From NCBI GenBank assembly GCA_003248125.1, contig QJXZ01000337.1, forward strand, positions 1 through 38,040: DNA of 38,040 nucleotides, given 5' to 3'. The stretch is from Gammaproteobacteria bacterium (GTDB lineage Bacteria > Pseudomonadota > Gammaproteobacteria > Pseudomonadales > Azotimanducaceae). Below are positions 24,777 through 33,943 of this stretch, piece by piece. Numbering within the stretch: position 1 is the first letter of the stretch; each line of letters starts with the position of its first letter. The position numbers and the translations under genes are program-made. The notes under the pieces are model-generated. The model made no database searches. It had not been told where the DNA came from and saw only the letters and a list, made by a program, of their open reading frames with translations.

Positions 24777-25517
24777 CGCGACGGCACGTGCTCGTGGATC
24801 GCCTTGGCGACCGTACCGGTCGCAATCAACGACGCGAGAATTTGATCGACCGCCACTCGCCAGGTCTCGTCGCGGGGCATGAACCAAGCCTTGGTCACCG
24901 GGGCTAGCAATAGCGTCGGATTGGAAAGGCAGAGGTCATTGTGCGTGAGCGACACGAGCTGTGCCTCGATGGCATCGGTGATCATGACGTCCGCTTTGCC
25001 TTGAGCGAGCGCGTCGAACACGCCGATGTTGTCGTCGTGCACGATGATGTGCGCGTGATGCACGTGCTGCTCGACGTAACGTTGATTGGTGCCTCCGGGA
25101 TTGACGATGACCGTGACGTCGGCGCGATCCACGTCGGCAAGTGAAGCGAATCGATCGGCGACCGCGCAGCGCGCCAACAGTGTCTTCCCCGTGTCGAAGT
25201 AGGGCAGGGAAAAGAGACCGACGCGCCCGCGTTCGGCCGTGACGCTGATGCCGCTCATGGCGATGTCGAAGCGGCGTGCGTCGAGATCCGATTCGAGGCT
25301 CCGCCAGCTGGTCGGTACCCACTCGAGGTCGACCTCGAGTGCGGCGGCGAGCGCACGGGCGAGATCCACGTCGATGCCGGTCAATTCACCATCGATACGG
25401 TAGCTGAATGGTCGGTAGTCGCCGGTGGTGGCCACACGCATCGTGCCGCGCTCGCGCACATCGTCGAGCACGCCGCCGAGTGCCGCGTGGCTTGCGAGCC
25501 ACAGAACGGCGAGTAAC

Positions 25518-25543
<26 letters not shown>
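24773..25543 (-). CDS. pheC: periplasmic cyclohexadienyl (arogenate/prephenate) dehydratase, PheC-like
   Basis: This is a 256-residue protein of the solute-binding-protein fold with a signal peptide (KIRKLLAVLWLASHAALGG). It closely follows Pseudomonas PheC: RVATTGDYRPFSYR, VPTSWRSLESDLDARRFDIAMSG, VIVNPGGTNQRYV, DNIGVFDALAQGKADVMITDAIEA and a late PRDETWRVAVDQ. PheC makes phenylpyruvate or phenylalanine from prephenate/arogenate in the periplasm. An amino-acid ABC-transporter binding protein is the alternative, but the GTN and TDAIEA motifs favour the enzyme, and no permease gene is near. GTG 25543 lies 26 bases inside the pspF 3' end, so the two genes overlap and may be coexpressed. Confidence 0.78.
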
Positions 25544-26552
<1,009 letters not shown>

Positions 26553-26652
26553 GTCGCGGATTCTGCCAAACGTTGGTCAGGTCGCCTACGGAAGCTGAGC
26601 CCCGTCGACAGCCGTCCGAGAAAAGACCTTTAAAATCAGGCGGTTAGTATTC

Positions 26653-26668
26653 TGGCACGGATCCTGTA
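26653..26668 (+). promoter_or_regulatory. sigma-54 promoter of pspA
   Basis: TGGCACG-GATC-CTGTA has the GG at -24 and the G of the -12 element ten bases apart, as required for sigma-54 (TGGCACG-N4-TTGCW). The -12 part is imperfect (CTGTA). It lies about 52 bases before the pspA start codon, next to pspF, whose product is a sigma-54 activator. PspF sites should lie in 26553-26640. The near-palindrome TGCCAAACGTTGGTCA at about 26565-26580 is a weak candidate. Confidence 0.75.
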
Positions 26669-26719
26669 AATGCTTAGGCACGGAGCGAATCCGGACGTGA
26701 ACACCTTGGAGGTAAAACG

Positions 26720-27403
26720 ATGAGCGTCTTTTCACGAATGTCGGACATCATCAATTCCAACATCAACGCCTTGCTCGACAAGGCGGAAGATCCGGAAAAG
26801 ATGGTGCGCCTGATCATCCAGGAGATGGAAGAAACCCTGGTGGAGGTACGCACCACCTCGGCGCGTGCCATCGCCGACAAGAAAGAGCTCGGCCGTCGTC
26901 GCGACTGGCTGACGGAAGAGTCCGCCGAGTGGCAGCGCAAAGCCGAGGTTGCGATCAAGAAGGGTCGTGACGACCTGGCGCGGGCGGCGCTCCTCGAGAA
27001 GAACAAGGCCGCCGACGCAGCGCGTGCCGCCGAGCAAGAGCTGATGCTCCTGGACGAAACCCTCGCCAAGCTGAATGAGGACATCGCTGCACTGCAGCAG
27101 AAGATCAAGGATGCCAAGACCCGGCAGAACGCCATCATCGTCCGCGGCAAGGCTGCGAAATCGCGACTTGGTGTGCGCCGTCAGCTGCATGACGCCAACA
27201 TCGACGACGCCATGCAGCGTTTCGAGCAGTACGAACGTAAGATGGACGACCTCGAAGGGCAAATCGAGTCCTATGACATGGGTACTCGCACGTTGTCCGA
27301 GGAGATCGCCGAGTTGGAGGGTGGTGAAGCGCTCGACGCCGAACTCGCTGCGCTCAAGGCGCGCATCGGCGCCGGCGGTAGCGACCCCACAGGTAACCAG
27401 TAA
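26720..27403 (+). CDS. pspA: phage shock protein A
   Basis: PspA is a peripheral inner-membrane protein of the IM30/ESCRT-III fold. It binds PspF to silence the operon and coats stressed membranes. The 227-residue protein opens with the amphipathic helix MSVFSRMSDIINSNINALL and continues as long charged coiled coils (DPEKMVRLIIQEMEETLVE; LDETLAKLNEDIAALQQKI). The C-terminus is glycine-rich and slightly longer than E. coli (222). GGAGGT (26708-26713) precedes ATG 26720. It is the first gene of pspABC and is transcribed from the sigma-54 promoter above. Confidence 0.97.
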   Translation: MSVFSRMSDIINSNINALLDKAEDPEKMVRLIIQEMEETLVEVRTTSARAIADKKELGRRRDWLTEESAEWQRKAEVAIKKGRDDLARAALLEKNKAADAARAAEQELMLLDETLAKLNEDIAALQQKIKDAKTRQNAIIVRGKAAKSRLGVRRQLHDANIDDAMQRFEQYERKMDDLEGQIESYDMGTRTLSEEIAELEGGEALDAELAALKARIGAGGSDPTGNQ

Positions 27404-27418
27404 CAACGAGGAGCACCC

Positions 27419-27685
27419 ATGGACGACATCGTCGTTGCGTTCTTCGTGCCGACCATCGTCTTCCTGGTCATCGTCGCGCCGCTGTGGATCGTTCTCCACT
27501 ACCGCAGCCGGGCGCGGACCCAGAGTCAATTGTCCGACGAAGAGCGGCAATCGCTGGAAACGCTGGCCGGTCGCGCCGAGCTGATGGCGGAGCGGATCGA
27601 GACGCTCGAAGCCATTCTCGACGAACAGACACCGGATTGGCGTGCGCGGTTGAAGGCCACTGAATACGCGAGGACGCGGACGTGA
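27419..27685 (+). CDS. pspB: phage shock protein B
   Basis: PspB is a small inner-membrane protein that works with PspC to draw PspA from PspF. The 88-residue protein has one membrane helix (about 6-26, VAFFVPTIVFLVIVAPLWIVL), then HYRSRAR and a cytoplasmic leucine-zipper-like helix (SDEERQSLETLAGRAELMAERIETLEAIL). The segment ending TPDWRARL corresponds to HPNWRDR of E. coli PspB. The C-terminus is about a dozen residues longer than the family norm. GAGGAG lies upstream of the ATG. The stop overlaps the GTG start of pspC. Confidence 0.93.
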   Translation: MDDIVVAFFVPTIVFLVIVAPLWIVLHYRSRARTQSQLSDEERQSLETLAGRAELMAERIETLEAILDEQTPDWRARLKATEYARTRT

Positions 27686-28449
27686 CCGACGATCGCAAAG
27701 GCAGTAACAACGAATTCCAACGTGCCGTCGATCGCTTGGAGCAAGCCGTCGAACAATTCGTCGGCTCGGCCAACGAGCATTTGTCGCACAAGGCAACGCG
27801 GTTCTTGGACGACGCTGCCGATCGTCTCGAGCGTGAAGCGCGCCGTCGCCAGGCGCGGGCCGAACGCCGTGCCGAAGCAGCGAGTACCAGCGCGGCAACC
27901 GACACTGATGACGCGTCGTACGGCGGCTACGATCACGAACGCGAGGATGCGGGTCGCGAGGATTCGCGTTACGAATCGCGACGATCGCGACGTCGGCATC
28001 GTCGCCGTCAGCGTCGCTCGAGCCGCTACGAGGAATCGCGCGAGCCGGGCTATCGAACCACACGGCTATATCGCGATACGCGTCGTGCGAAGATCGGCGG
28101 TGTTTGTGCGGGTCTCGCGCGCTACTTCGGCGTGGAAACCTGGGTCGTACGTTGCGTCGCGATCACCGGTGTCATCTTCATGCCGTCGATCGTGATTCCG
28201 GCCTACTTCATCGGCATGTTCGTGATTCCGAAGATTCGCAATGGCGAGCCGAAGCCTGAATTGACTGCCAAGGCTCATGATCACCGCTCACCGGCGCCGG
28301 AACTGGGCGCGAAGTTTTCGCCGCGCCACAGCCTCCGAGGCGTGCAGGCGGAGCTCGATCAAGTGGAGTTGAAGTTGCGGCGCATGGAATCGTACGTCAC
28401 GTCCGGCCAATACGAGCTGCAGCGTGAACTCAAGCGCATCGACGCCTAA
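27682..28449 (+). CDS. pspC: phage shock protein C with long basic N-terminal extension
   Basis: PspC is the membrane sensor partner of PspB. Here it has 255 residues instead of about 120. The PspC domain lies at about 128-187 (AKIGGVCAGLARYFGVETWVVR, then a hydrophobic stretch ending GMFVIPKI). The C-terminal helix (about 215-255) ends KLRRMESYVTSGQYELQREL, matching the tail of E. coli PspC. The extra 125 residues hold a charged amphipathic helix (FQRAVDRLEQAVEQFV, then DDAADRLEREARRRQ), an acidic/glycine-tyrosine linker, and an arginine-rich patch (residues 97-115). The GTG start overlaps the pspB stop. The basic patch could bind anionic lipids or nucleic acid; this is inference. Confidence 0.92.
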   Translation: MTDDRKGSNNEFQRAVDRLEQAVEQFVGSANEHLSHKATRFLDDAADRLEREARRRQARAERRAEAASTSAATDTDDASYGGYDHEREDAGREDSRYESRRSRRRHRRRQRRSSRYEESREPGYRTTRLYRDTRRAKIGGVCAGLARYFGVETWVVRCVAITGVIFMPSIVIPAYFIGMFVIPKIRNGEPKPELTAKAHDHRSPAPELGAKFSPRHSLRGVQAELDQVELKLRRMESYVTSGQYELQRELKRIDA

Positions 28450-28466
28450 GTCGGGAGAACGAAATC

Positions 28467-28691
28467 GTGGATGTCTTCACTTTCATCATCATCGTCACCG
28501 CGATCGGCTGCTCGGTTCCGCTGCTCAAGACTTGGGTGGAGGGGCGGCAAACGGGCAAGCTCGACCATCAGCTCGTCGACGAGCTACGTCGCGAACTCGG
28601 TGGGTTGCGCGAGCGTGTGGAGGTGCTCGAGGAGATTGCCACCGATCAGAAGCACCAGCTCCGGCGCGACATCGCGGCGCTTGGTGATTGA
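28467..28691 (+). CDS. small membrane coiled-coil protein in the PspD position
   Basis: No family is certain. The 74-residue protein has one N-terminal membrane helix (about 3-20, VFTFIIIVTAIGCSVPLL) and a charged amphipathic helix (about 32-70, LVDELRRELGGLRERVEVLEEIATDQKHQLRRDI) that should form a coiled coil. It starts at GTG 28467, with GGGAGA about 9 bases upstream, and follows pspC by 17 bases. Size and place match PspD of E. coli, but the sequence resembles PspB's zipper more. It is probably the fourth psp gene and could pair with PspB or PspC through its coil. Confidence 0.75.
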   Translation: MDVFTFIIIVTAIGCSVPLLKTWVEGRQTGKLDHQLVDELRRELGGLRERVEVLEEIATDQKHQLRRDIAALGD

Positions 28692-28817
28692 CCCGGGCCG
28701 CCCATGGCCCTCGGTCTCGGCTCTCGCCTCCGACCGTTGCACTGTACCGGCGCCCAATTCGGCTGTCCTGCGGATTTGTGACACGACGGCCTCGAGTTCG
28801 GGACCCACGAGCGCGGC

Positions 28818-29495
28818 TTACTTGACTCGGTCCGGGTAGTCGGTAAACACGCCACGCGCGCCCCCTTCGCGAAGGGCGAGCGCTTCGCGTGGATCGTTCA
28901 CCGTATATACGAATACGTCGTATCGTTGCTGCTTCGCGGTCGCAAGTAGCTCGAGCGACGCGATCTTGCGAGAGACGTTGATGGTCGAGGTGCGCAGTTC
29001 GCGCGCTATGTCGAAGATATCCGGGCGCGCTCTTCCGAACAGCGGCGCAACCCTCACGGCGCGGGTCGTGACCCGAAAGTTGCGCAGCTCGTCGAGATCG
29101 AAGGACGACACCAGGAACTCAGTGTTGGGGTAGTGTGCGCAGACGCTGGCCGTGCGCCGTGCTGTGTTCTTGCCTTTCAGCTCGACGTTCACCGCTACTC
29201 GTCCTGCGACCAAGTCGAGCACTTCTTCGAGAAGCGGTACGCGTTCGCCGTCGCCCGCATCGAGCGCGCGAATCTCCGCCAGCCGCGCGCTGCCGATCGA
29301 TCCTCGACCGTTGGTCGTGCGATCGAGCGTATCGTCGTGGATGACGATCAGGCTGCCGTCCTTCAAATGAACATCGAGCTCGATTGCGTCGACACCGAGT
29401 TCGATGGCCCGAGCGAAGGAGCGCAACGTGTTCTCCGGCGCGAGCCCGGCGGCGCCGCGATGTCCGATGACGACGAATTCAGTCCTGAATGTCAT
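28818..29495 (-). CDS. glycerophosphodiester phosphodiesterase
   Basis: This is a 225-residue GDPD TIM-barrel enzyme, expected to cleave glycerophosphodiesters to glycerol-3-phosphate and an alcohol. Catalytic and metal residues are present: H12-R13 (GHRGAAGLAPENT, with E21), E39 and D41 (AIELDVH), and H53 (VIHDDTLDRTTNGRG). A further metal glutamate lies in NVELKGKN, and the barrel ends TVNDPREALALREGGARGVFTDYP. No signal peptide is seen, so it is cytoplasmic, like UgpQ. It is shorter than UgpQ (247) but complete. It is divergent from dnaX across 57 bases and convergent with the psp operon. Confidence 0.93.
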   Translation of the reverse strand: MTFRTEFVVIGHRGAAGLAPENTLRSFARAIELGVDAIELDVHLKDGSLIVIHDDTLDRTTNGRGSIGSARLAEIRALDAGDGERVPLLEEVLDLVAGRVAVNVELKGKNTARRTASVCAHYPNTEFLVSSFDLDELRNFRVTTRAVRVAPLFGRARPDIFDIARELRTSTINVSRKIASLELLATAKQQRYDVFVYTVNDPREALALREGGARGVFTDYPDRVK

Positions 29496-29500
29496 TGCCG

Positions 29501-29529
29501 GTGACGCTTGCGATGACGGCCCCTACAAT
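29501..29529 (+). promoter_or_regulatory. probable sigma-70 promoter of dnaX
   Basis: GTGACG (29501-29506), a 17-base spacer, and TACAAT (29524-29529) resemble -35 and -10 elements with the right spacing. They lie 24 bases before the dnaX start, within the short gap to the divergent phosphodiesterase gene. GAGGA at about 29541 serves as the ribosome site. Confidence 0.5.
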
Positions 29530-29552
29530 AACCATGTTTCGAGGACATCGCG

Positions 29553-31142
29553 ATGAGCTACCAGGTCTTGGCGCGCAAGTTGAGGCCACCGGATTTCGAA
29601 TCCTTGGTGGGCCAAGAGCACGTCGTGCGCGCGTTGACCCACGCCCTGACTTCCGGGCGGTTGCACCATGCATACCTGTTCACGGGCACCCGCGGTGTCG
29701 GTAAGACCACGGTGGCGCGGTTGCTGGCCAAGTGCCTCAACTGCGAAACCGGTGTCACCGCCAAGCCATGCGGTCAATGCACCACCTGCCGCGAGATAGC
29801 TGAAGGCCGTTTCGTCGACTTGATCGAGGTGGATGCAGCATCGCGCACCAAGGTCGACGACACCCGAGACCTGCTCGAGAACGTGCAGTACCTGCCGACC
29901 CGCGGGCGCTTCAAAGTGTACCTGATCGATGAAGTGCACATGCTTTCCGCCGCGAGCTTCAATGCGCTGCTGAAGACACTCGAAGAACCGCCCGAGCACG
30001 TCAAGTTCCTGCTCGCTACCACCGACCCCAAGAAGGTGCCGGTCACCGTGTTGTCGCGTTGCCTGCAGTTTCAGCTCAAGAATCTGTTGCCCGAACGCAT
30101 CGCCGCGTATCTCGACGAGGTTCTCGTTGCGGAAGACATCGAGCACGATGCCCAATCGCTAGATCTCATCGCGCGAGCGGCGCGCGGTAGCATGCGTGAC
30201 GCGCTCAGCATCTTGGATCAGAGCATCGCCTTCGGCGGCGGCAAGCTTACCGCGCACGATGTCGGTGAGTTGCTCGGAACGATTGAGCGACGCGAACTCG
30301 AGGACATACTCGAAGCGCTTGCGGCGAACGACGGCCCGGGCTTGCTCGGTGCGGCCGAACACTTCGCGGAGCGGTCGGCCGACTTTCGCGAAGTATTGAG
30401 CACGCTGCTCGGCACATTGCACGAGCTCGCGGTATTGCAGTTAGTTCCCGACAATGCACCGGGCACTGATCCGGCCGTCGCCCAGTTCGCCGACCGGTTC
30501 GATGCCGAGACCCTGCAACTCCTTTATCAGATTGTGCTGATTGGCCTGCGCGATCTTGCATTGGCACCGGACCCACGTACTGGATTCGAGATGACGTTGC
30601 TGCGCGCATTGGCGTTCCAACCCGATGCCGGGAGCGGCAACAGAGCGGGCGAAGATGGGCAGCCGGTCGAGAAGCGTGCGGCGAGCAAGCAGCACCGACC
30701 GGCGGGCAAGCGCACGGTCGGGGCGCCGCGGGCGGCAGCGCGCATCGGTGCAGGCGAACAGGATGACGAGTGGTACGCGCTGACCGGCCAATTGGATGTC
30801 GGCGGTGTCGCGCGCATGATCGTCGAGCATTCGTTGCTGGAATCCTGTGCCGACGATCATTGGCATCTCACGCTCGATTCCGCGCACGACACGTTGTTGA
30901 ACGAGCGCCAACGCGCGGTTGTCGAACGGGCGATCGCGAAGCAGTTGGGCAAACCGCTTCGCCTCACCATTCGAGTCGATGCGGTGACGAGAGAGACGCC
31001 GGCAGCGCGTAGCGCCCGGGAGCGGAAGGAGCGACATGCGCGAGCAGTTGCCGCGCTCGAGGCCGATGCTACGGTGCAATCGTTGCTCGGAGATTTCGAC
31101 GCGCAATTGAACGTCGAATCCGTTCGCCCGCTGGGATCCTGA
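29553..31142 (+). CDS. dnaX: DNA polymerase III subunit tau/gamma
   Basis: DnaX is the clamp-loader ATPase that also ties together polymerase and helicase. The AAA+ part is typical: YLFTGTRGVGKTTVARLLAKCLNC (Walker A near 45-52), four zinc cysteines in CETG...PCGQCTTC, IDEVHMLS (Walker B) and LSRCLQFQLKNL (arginine finger region). The total length of 529 is well below E. coli tau (643). The proline/alanine linker after residue 365 is short, and the last 130 residues form a compact DALEADAT-like polymerase-binding end. I see no A-rich slippery heptamer near the domain III end, so a frameshifted gamma form is not expected by the E. coli mechanism. ybaB and recR follow, as usual. Confidence 0.96.
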   Translation: MSYQVLARKLRPPDFESLVGQEHVVRALTHALTSGRLHHAYLFTGTRGVGKTTVARLLAKCLNCETGVTAKPCGQCTTCREIAEGRFVDLIEVDAASRTKVDDTRDLLENVQYLPTRGRFKVYLIDEVHMLSAASFNALLKTLEEPPEHVKFLLATTDPKKVPVTVLSRCLQFQLKNLLPERIAAYLDEVLVAEDIEHDAQSLDLIARAARGSMRDALSILDQSIAFGGGKLTAHDVGELLGTIERRELEDILEALAANDGPGLLGAAEHFAERSADFREVLSTLLGTLHELAVLQLVPDNAPGTDPAVAQFADRFDAETLQLLYQIVLIGLRDLALAPDPRTGFEMTLLRALAFQPDAGSGNRAGEDGQPVEKRAASKQHRPAGKRTVGAPRAAARIGAGEQDDEWYALTGQLDVGGVARMIVEHSLLESCADDHWHLTLDSAHDTLLNERQRAVVERAIAKQLGKPLRLTIRVDAVTRETPAARSARERKERHARAVAALEADATVQSLLGDFDAQLNVESVRPLGS

Positions 31143-31154
31143 CGAGGAGAAGTT

Positions 31155-31475
31155 ATGAAGGGCCTCGGTGATTTGATGAAGCAAGCGCAGGAGATGCAGG
31201 AGCGCATGAAAGCCCTGCAGACCGAGATTGCGCAGATGGAAGTGACCGGCGAGTCCGGTGCTGGGCTCGTCAAGGTCACCATGACGGGCCGACACGAGGC
31301 CCGTCGAATCGAGATCGACCCGTCGCTGCTCAGCGAAGACAAGGAGATGCTCGAAGATCTTCTGGCGGCGGCGATCAATGACGCCGCGCGCCGGCTCGAA
31401 CGCGCACAGGCTGAGCGCATGGCCAGTCTAACGGCGGGAATCCAGCTGCCGCCCGGCTTCCAGATGCCGTTCTGA
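31155..31475 (+). CDS. ybaB: nucleoid-associated protein YbaB/EbfC
   Basis: This is a small DNA-binding dimer of 106 residues. The sequence opens [26 protein letters not shown], the family's first helix, then a three-stranded sheet ([27 protein letters not shown]) and a C-terminal helix with [17 protein letters not shown]. The C-terminal LPPGFQMPF is conserved in gammaproteobacteria. GAGGAG is 5-6 bases before ATG 31155. Its place between dnaX and recR is conserved and suggests a role linked to recombination or nucleoid shape. Confidence 0.96.
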   Translation: MKGLGDLMKQAQEMQERMKALQTEIAQMEVTGESGAGLVKVTMTGRHEARRIEIDPSLLSEDKEMLEDLLAAAINDAARRLERAQAERMASLTAGIQLPPGFQMPF

Positions 31476-31477
31476 CC

Positions 31478-32092
31478 ATGACCGTGCGAATCAGTCCCCT
31501 CATCGATCGATTGATCGATGCGTTTCGAATTCTGCCCGGCGTGGGTCCGAAGTCGGCACAACGCATGGCGTTGTACATCTTGCGCCACAATCGTGCGGGC
31601 GGGCGGACGCTGGCCGATGCGTTGATCGATGCCATGGAGCGGGTCGACTACTGCCGTCGGTGTCGCAACTTCTGCGAAACCGAGTTCTGCAACATTTGTG
31701 CGGACGAGCGCCGGGACGATAGCTTGCTGTGCGTGGTCGAATCGGCCGCCGACATTCTCGCGGTCGAGCAGGCAGGCGGCTATCGTGGTCGCTACTTCGT
31801 CCTGCATGGCCGGCTTTCGCCTATCGATGGTTTGGGTCCTGATGCGCTCGGTCTCGACCGTCTCGATGCGTTGGTCGGCGCAGGTGGAGTCGGGGAGGTG
31901 ATTCTTGCGACCAATACCACCGTCGAAGGGGAGGCCACCGCCCACTACATCGCGGAGATGCTGCGCGACCGCGGGCTCGCGATCTCGCGAATCGCTCATG
32001 GTGTGCCAATGGGCGGCGAACTCGAATACGTCGATGGCGGCACGATCGCGCATGCTCTGCGGGGACGGCGCAATCTCGCGGTGGATGGTTGA
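31478..32092 (+). CDS. recR: recombination protein RecR
   Basis: RecR works with RecF and RecO to load RecA on gapped DNA. The 204-residue protein has the N-terminal helix-hairpin-helix ([20 protein letters not shown]), the four-cysteine zinc finger ([16 protein letters not shown], about residues 57-72) and the Toprim domain ([22 protein letters not shown] ... [18 protein letters not shown]). The end GRRNLA is typical. It starts two bases after the ybaB stop. The length is standard (E. coli 201). Confidence 0.97.
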   Translation: MTVRISPLIDRLIDAFRILPGVGPKSAQRMALYILRHNRAGGRTLADALIDAMERVDYCRRCRNFCETEFCNICADERRDDSLLCVVESAADILAVEQAGGYRGRYFVLHGRLSPIDGLGPDALGLDRLDALVGAGGVGEVILATNTTVEGEATAHYIAEMLRDRGLAISRIAHGVPMGGELEYVDGGTIAHALRGRRNLAVDG

Positions 32093-32094
32093 CG

Positions 32095-33231
32095 ATGGCA
32101 CGCGTGCAGTTCGCTGCCGACGACGCGACGTTCGCAGCTGGGCTCGAGCGTTTGGTTGCAGATGCTCGGGTTGCCCGACATACCTACGGCTCGGCTCTTG
32201 CGCTCGATACCGAGTTCATTCGGACCCGCACCTACTATCCGATCGCGGCGCTCTATCAGCTCGCTTCGCCGAACGAGATCCTCATCGTCGACCCGTTGGC
32301 CATCGAGCGTTGGGACGCGTTCCTAGAGGCGCTGACCGATCCCACGTTGGTCAAGATCATGCATTCCTGCTCCGAAGATTTGGAGGTGTTCGCGCGCCAT
32401 CTCGACGTTCGTCCGTCGCCGATCTTCGACACTCAAGTCGCGGCCGGCTTCCTGGGCCGCAACTTCAGTCCTGGATACGCCGAGCTGGTACGTACGTGTG
32501 TCGGCGTCGACCTCGCCAAGCACCAAACCCGCTCGGATTGGCTCGCAAGGCCACTGTCCGAGGATCAGTTCATCTATGCCGTAGAAGATGTCTCGCACCT
32601 CGGTGCCATCTATGCGCACCAGTGCGCAACCCTCGATCGTACTGGTCGCCGTCACTGGTTCGATCAAGAAAATGCCGAGCGCCAGGCGCTCAACGGCGTG
32701 TCCGAAGACCGCTACTACCTAGGAGTACGAGCGGCATGGCGATGCGATGAATCGCAGCTCGCTCGCTTGCGGGCGCTTTGTGCCTGGCGTGAAGGACGCG
32801 CCAAACAGCGCGATCTGCCACGCGCCCGCGTCGTGCCCGACGACGAACTGGTGGCGCTTGCGCAGTTGCGCTCGCTCGACTTGAAGGCCGTACGAGCGCA
32901 GTTGTCACCGGGTGCAGCGCGACGGTATGGCGCCGACTTGCTGGCGTTGATCGAATCGGTCGACCGCGCACCAGCGGTGGCCGTAGCGGCGCCGCCACGG
33001 CCCCTGACCCGCGGTCAGACCAAGTTGCTGAAGAATCTCAAAGCATGTGCAACCGAAGTAGCGGAGGCGCTCGATATCGCGCCGGAGCTGCTGGCGCGGC
33101 GCCGCGATCTCGAGTCCTGTATTCGCAGCTATCAAGCGTCGACCCAATTGCCCGAGAACTACCTCAATTGGCGCTATCCGCTGGTTGGCGAGCGATTCGA
33201 AGCGATACTTGCCGCCGGAGAGCCGGGATGA
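32095..33231 (+). CDS. rnd: ribonuclease D
   Basis: RNase D is a 3'-5' exoribonuclease trimming tRNA and other small RNA ends. The DEDDy catalytic residues are all present: D38 and E40 (LALDTEFIRT), D95 (CSEDLEVF), and Y161/D165 (IYAVEDVSHLG). An HRDC domain follows at about 205-285 (ARLRALCAWREGRAKQRDLPRARVV). The total of 378 residues equals the E. coli length (375). I chose ATG 32095 over the TTG at 32089 that overlaps recR. The stop overlaps the ycgL start (ATGA), the arrangement seen in many gammaproteobacteria. Confidence 0.95.
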   Translation: MARVQFAADDATFAAGLERLVADARVARHTYGSALALDTEFIRTRTYYPIAALYQLASPNEILIVDPLAIERWDAFLEALTDPTLVKIMHSCSEDLEVFARHLDVRPSPIFDTQVAAGFLGRNFSPGYAELVRTCVGVDLAKHQTRSDWLARPLSEDQFIYAVEDVSHLGAIYAHQCATLDRTGRRHWFDQENAERQALNGVSEDRYYLGVRAAWRCDESQLARLRALCAWREGRAKQRDLPRARVVPDDELVALAQLRSLDLKAVRAQLSPGAARRYGADLLALIESVDRAPAVAVAAPPRPLTRGQTKLLKNLKACATEVAEALDIAPELLARRRDLESCIRSYQASTQLPENYLNWRYPLVGERFEAILAAGEPG

Positions 33232-33488
33232 CACGGGCTGTGGTGGTGTTTCGAAGTAGCCGCGTCGACGACATGTATCTTTATGTTGATGCCGCCGAGC
33301 GATTGTCGAGGGTGCCGAGCGCCTTGCTCGAGCGGTTCGGTAGTCCGGTCGAGGCGCTCAATCTCGACCTCGATCCGGAGCGGCGCCTGGCGCGCGTGCG
33401 CGCGGTCGATGTGCTGGACGCCATTGCCCAACAAGGCTTCTATCTCCAGATGCCACCGGTCCCGGAGCAATGGCAACGTCGTGGCTGA
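33228..33488 (+). CDS. ycgL: YcgL domain protein
   Basis: This 86-residue protein of the YcgL (DUF709) family is of unknown biochemical function. The family features are visible: VVFRSSRVDDMYLYVDAAERLSRVPSALLERFG (split) and the ending GFYLQMPP. The frame is open far upstream within rnd, but the family start is ATG 33228, overlapping the rnd stop by ATGA. Its stop overlaps the GTG start of the ycgN-like gene. The conserved rnd-ycgL-ycgN trio suggests a link to RNA metabolism. Confidence 0.93.
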   Translation: MTRAVVVFRSSRVDDMYLYVDAAERLSRVPSALLERFGSPVEALNLDLDPERRLARVRAVDVLDAIAQQGFYLQMPPVPEQWQRRG

Positions 33489-33927
33489 CCAGTTTTGGCG
33501 CGATAAGCGGTTGGATGAGCTCGACGCCCGAGAATGGGAGGCATTGTGCGACGGCTGCGGGCAATGTTGCCGAGTGAAGCTCGAAGACGAGGACTCCGGC
33601 GTGGTCGCGGTTACGGACGTGGTCTGCGCGTTGTTGGATCCGGTGACGTGCCGATGCACGGACTATGTCAACCGGCGCGCGCGCATTTCGGATTGCATCG
33701 CGATGGACATCGCGACGGTCGCTTCGTTGTCTTGGCTTCCGGCGACCTGCGCGTATCGCCTACGTGCCGAAGGCCGAGAGTTGCCGAACTGGCACTACCT
33801 CGTGTGTGGCGATCGCGATCGCGTGCACAGTCTCGGCAGATCGGTACGCGGCAAAGTCGAGCGCGAGACCGACGTCGAAACGTCTGACTACGAGTCGCGC
33901 ATCGTGCGCTGGATCCAACCCAAGTGA
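33481..33927 (+). CDS. ycgN: YcgN family cysteine-cluster protein
   Basis: This UPF0260/YcgN-family protein of 148 residues is of unknown function. Cysteines fall in the family pattern: CDGCGQCC (about residues 23-30), CRC (near 58), a lone cysteine, and LPATCAYRL, suitable to hold a metal or iron-sulphur cluster. The opening FWRDKRLDELDAREWEALCDGC is nearly that of E. coli YcgN ([22 protein letters not shown]). It starts at GTG 33481, 8 bases inside ycgL. The C-terminus SDYESRIVRWI is conserved in position. Confidence 0.93.
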   Translation: MADQFWRDKRLDELDAREWEALCDGCGQCCRVKLEDEDSGVVAVTDVVCALLDPVTCRCTDYVNRRARISDCIAMDIATVASLSWLPATCAYRLRAEGRELPNWHYLVCGDRDRVHSLGRSVRGKVERETDVETSDYESRIVRWIQPK

Positions 33928-33943
33928 AAGTCATCGAGGGCGC

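Noticed and set aside
26732-28063. 443-codon open frame on the minus strand
   Set aside because: It mirrors pspA, pspB and pspC in antisense and shows no family motif.
30600-30780. dnaX programmed frameshift site
   Set aside because: No AAAAAAG-type heptamer found in the linker region.
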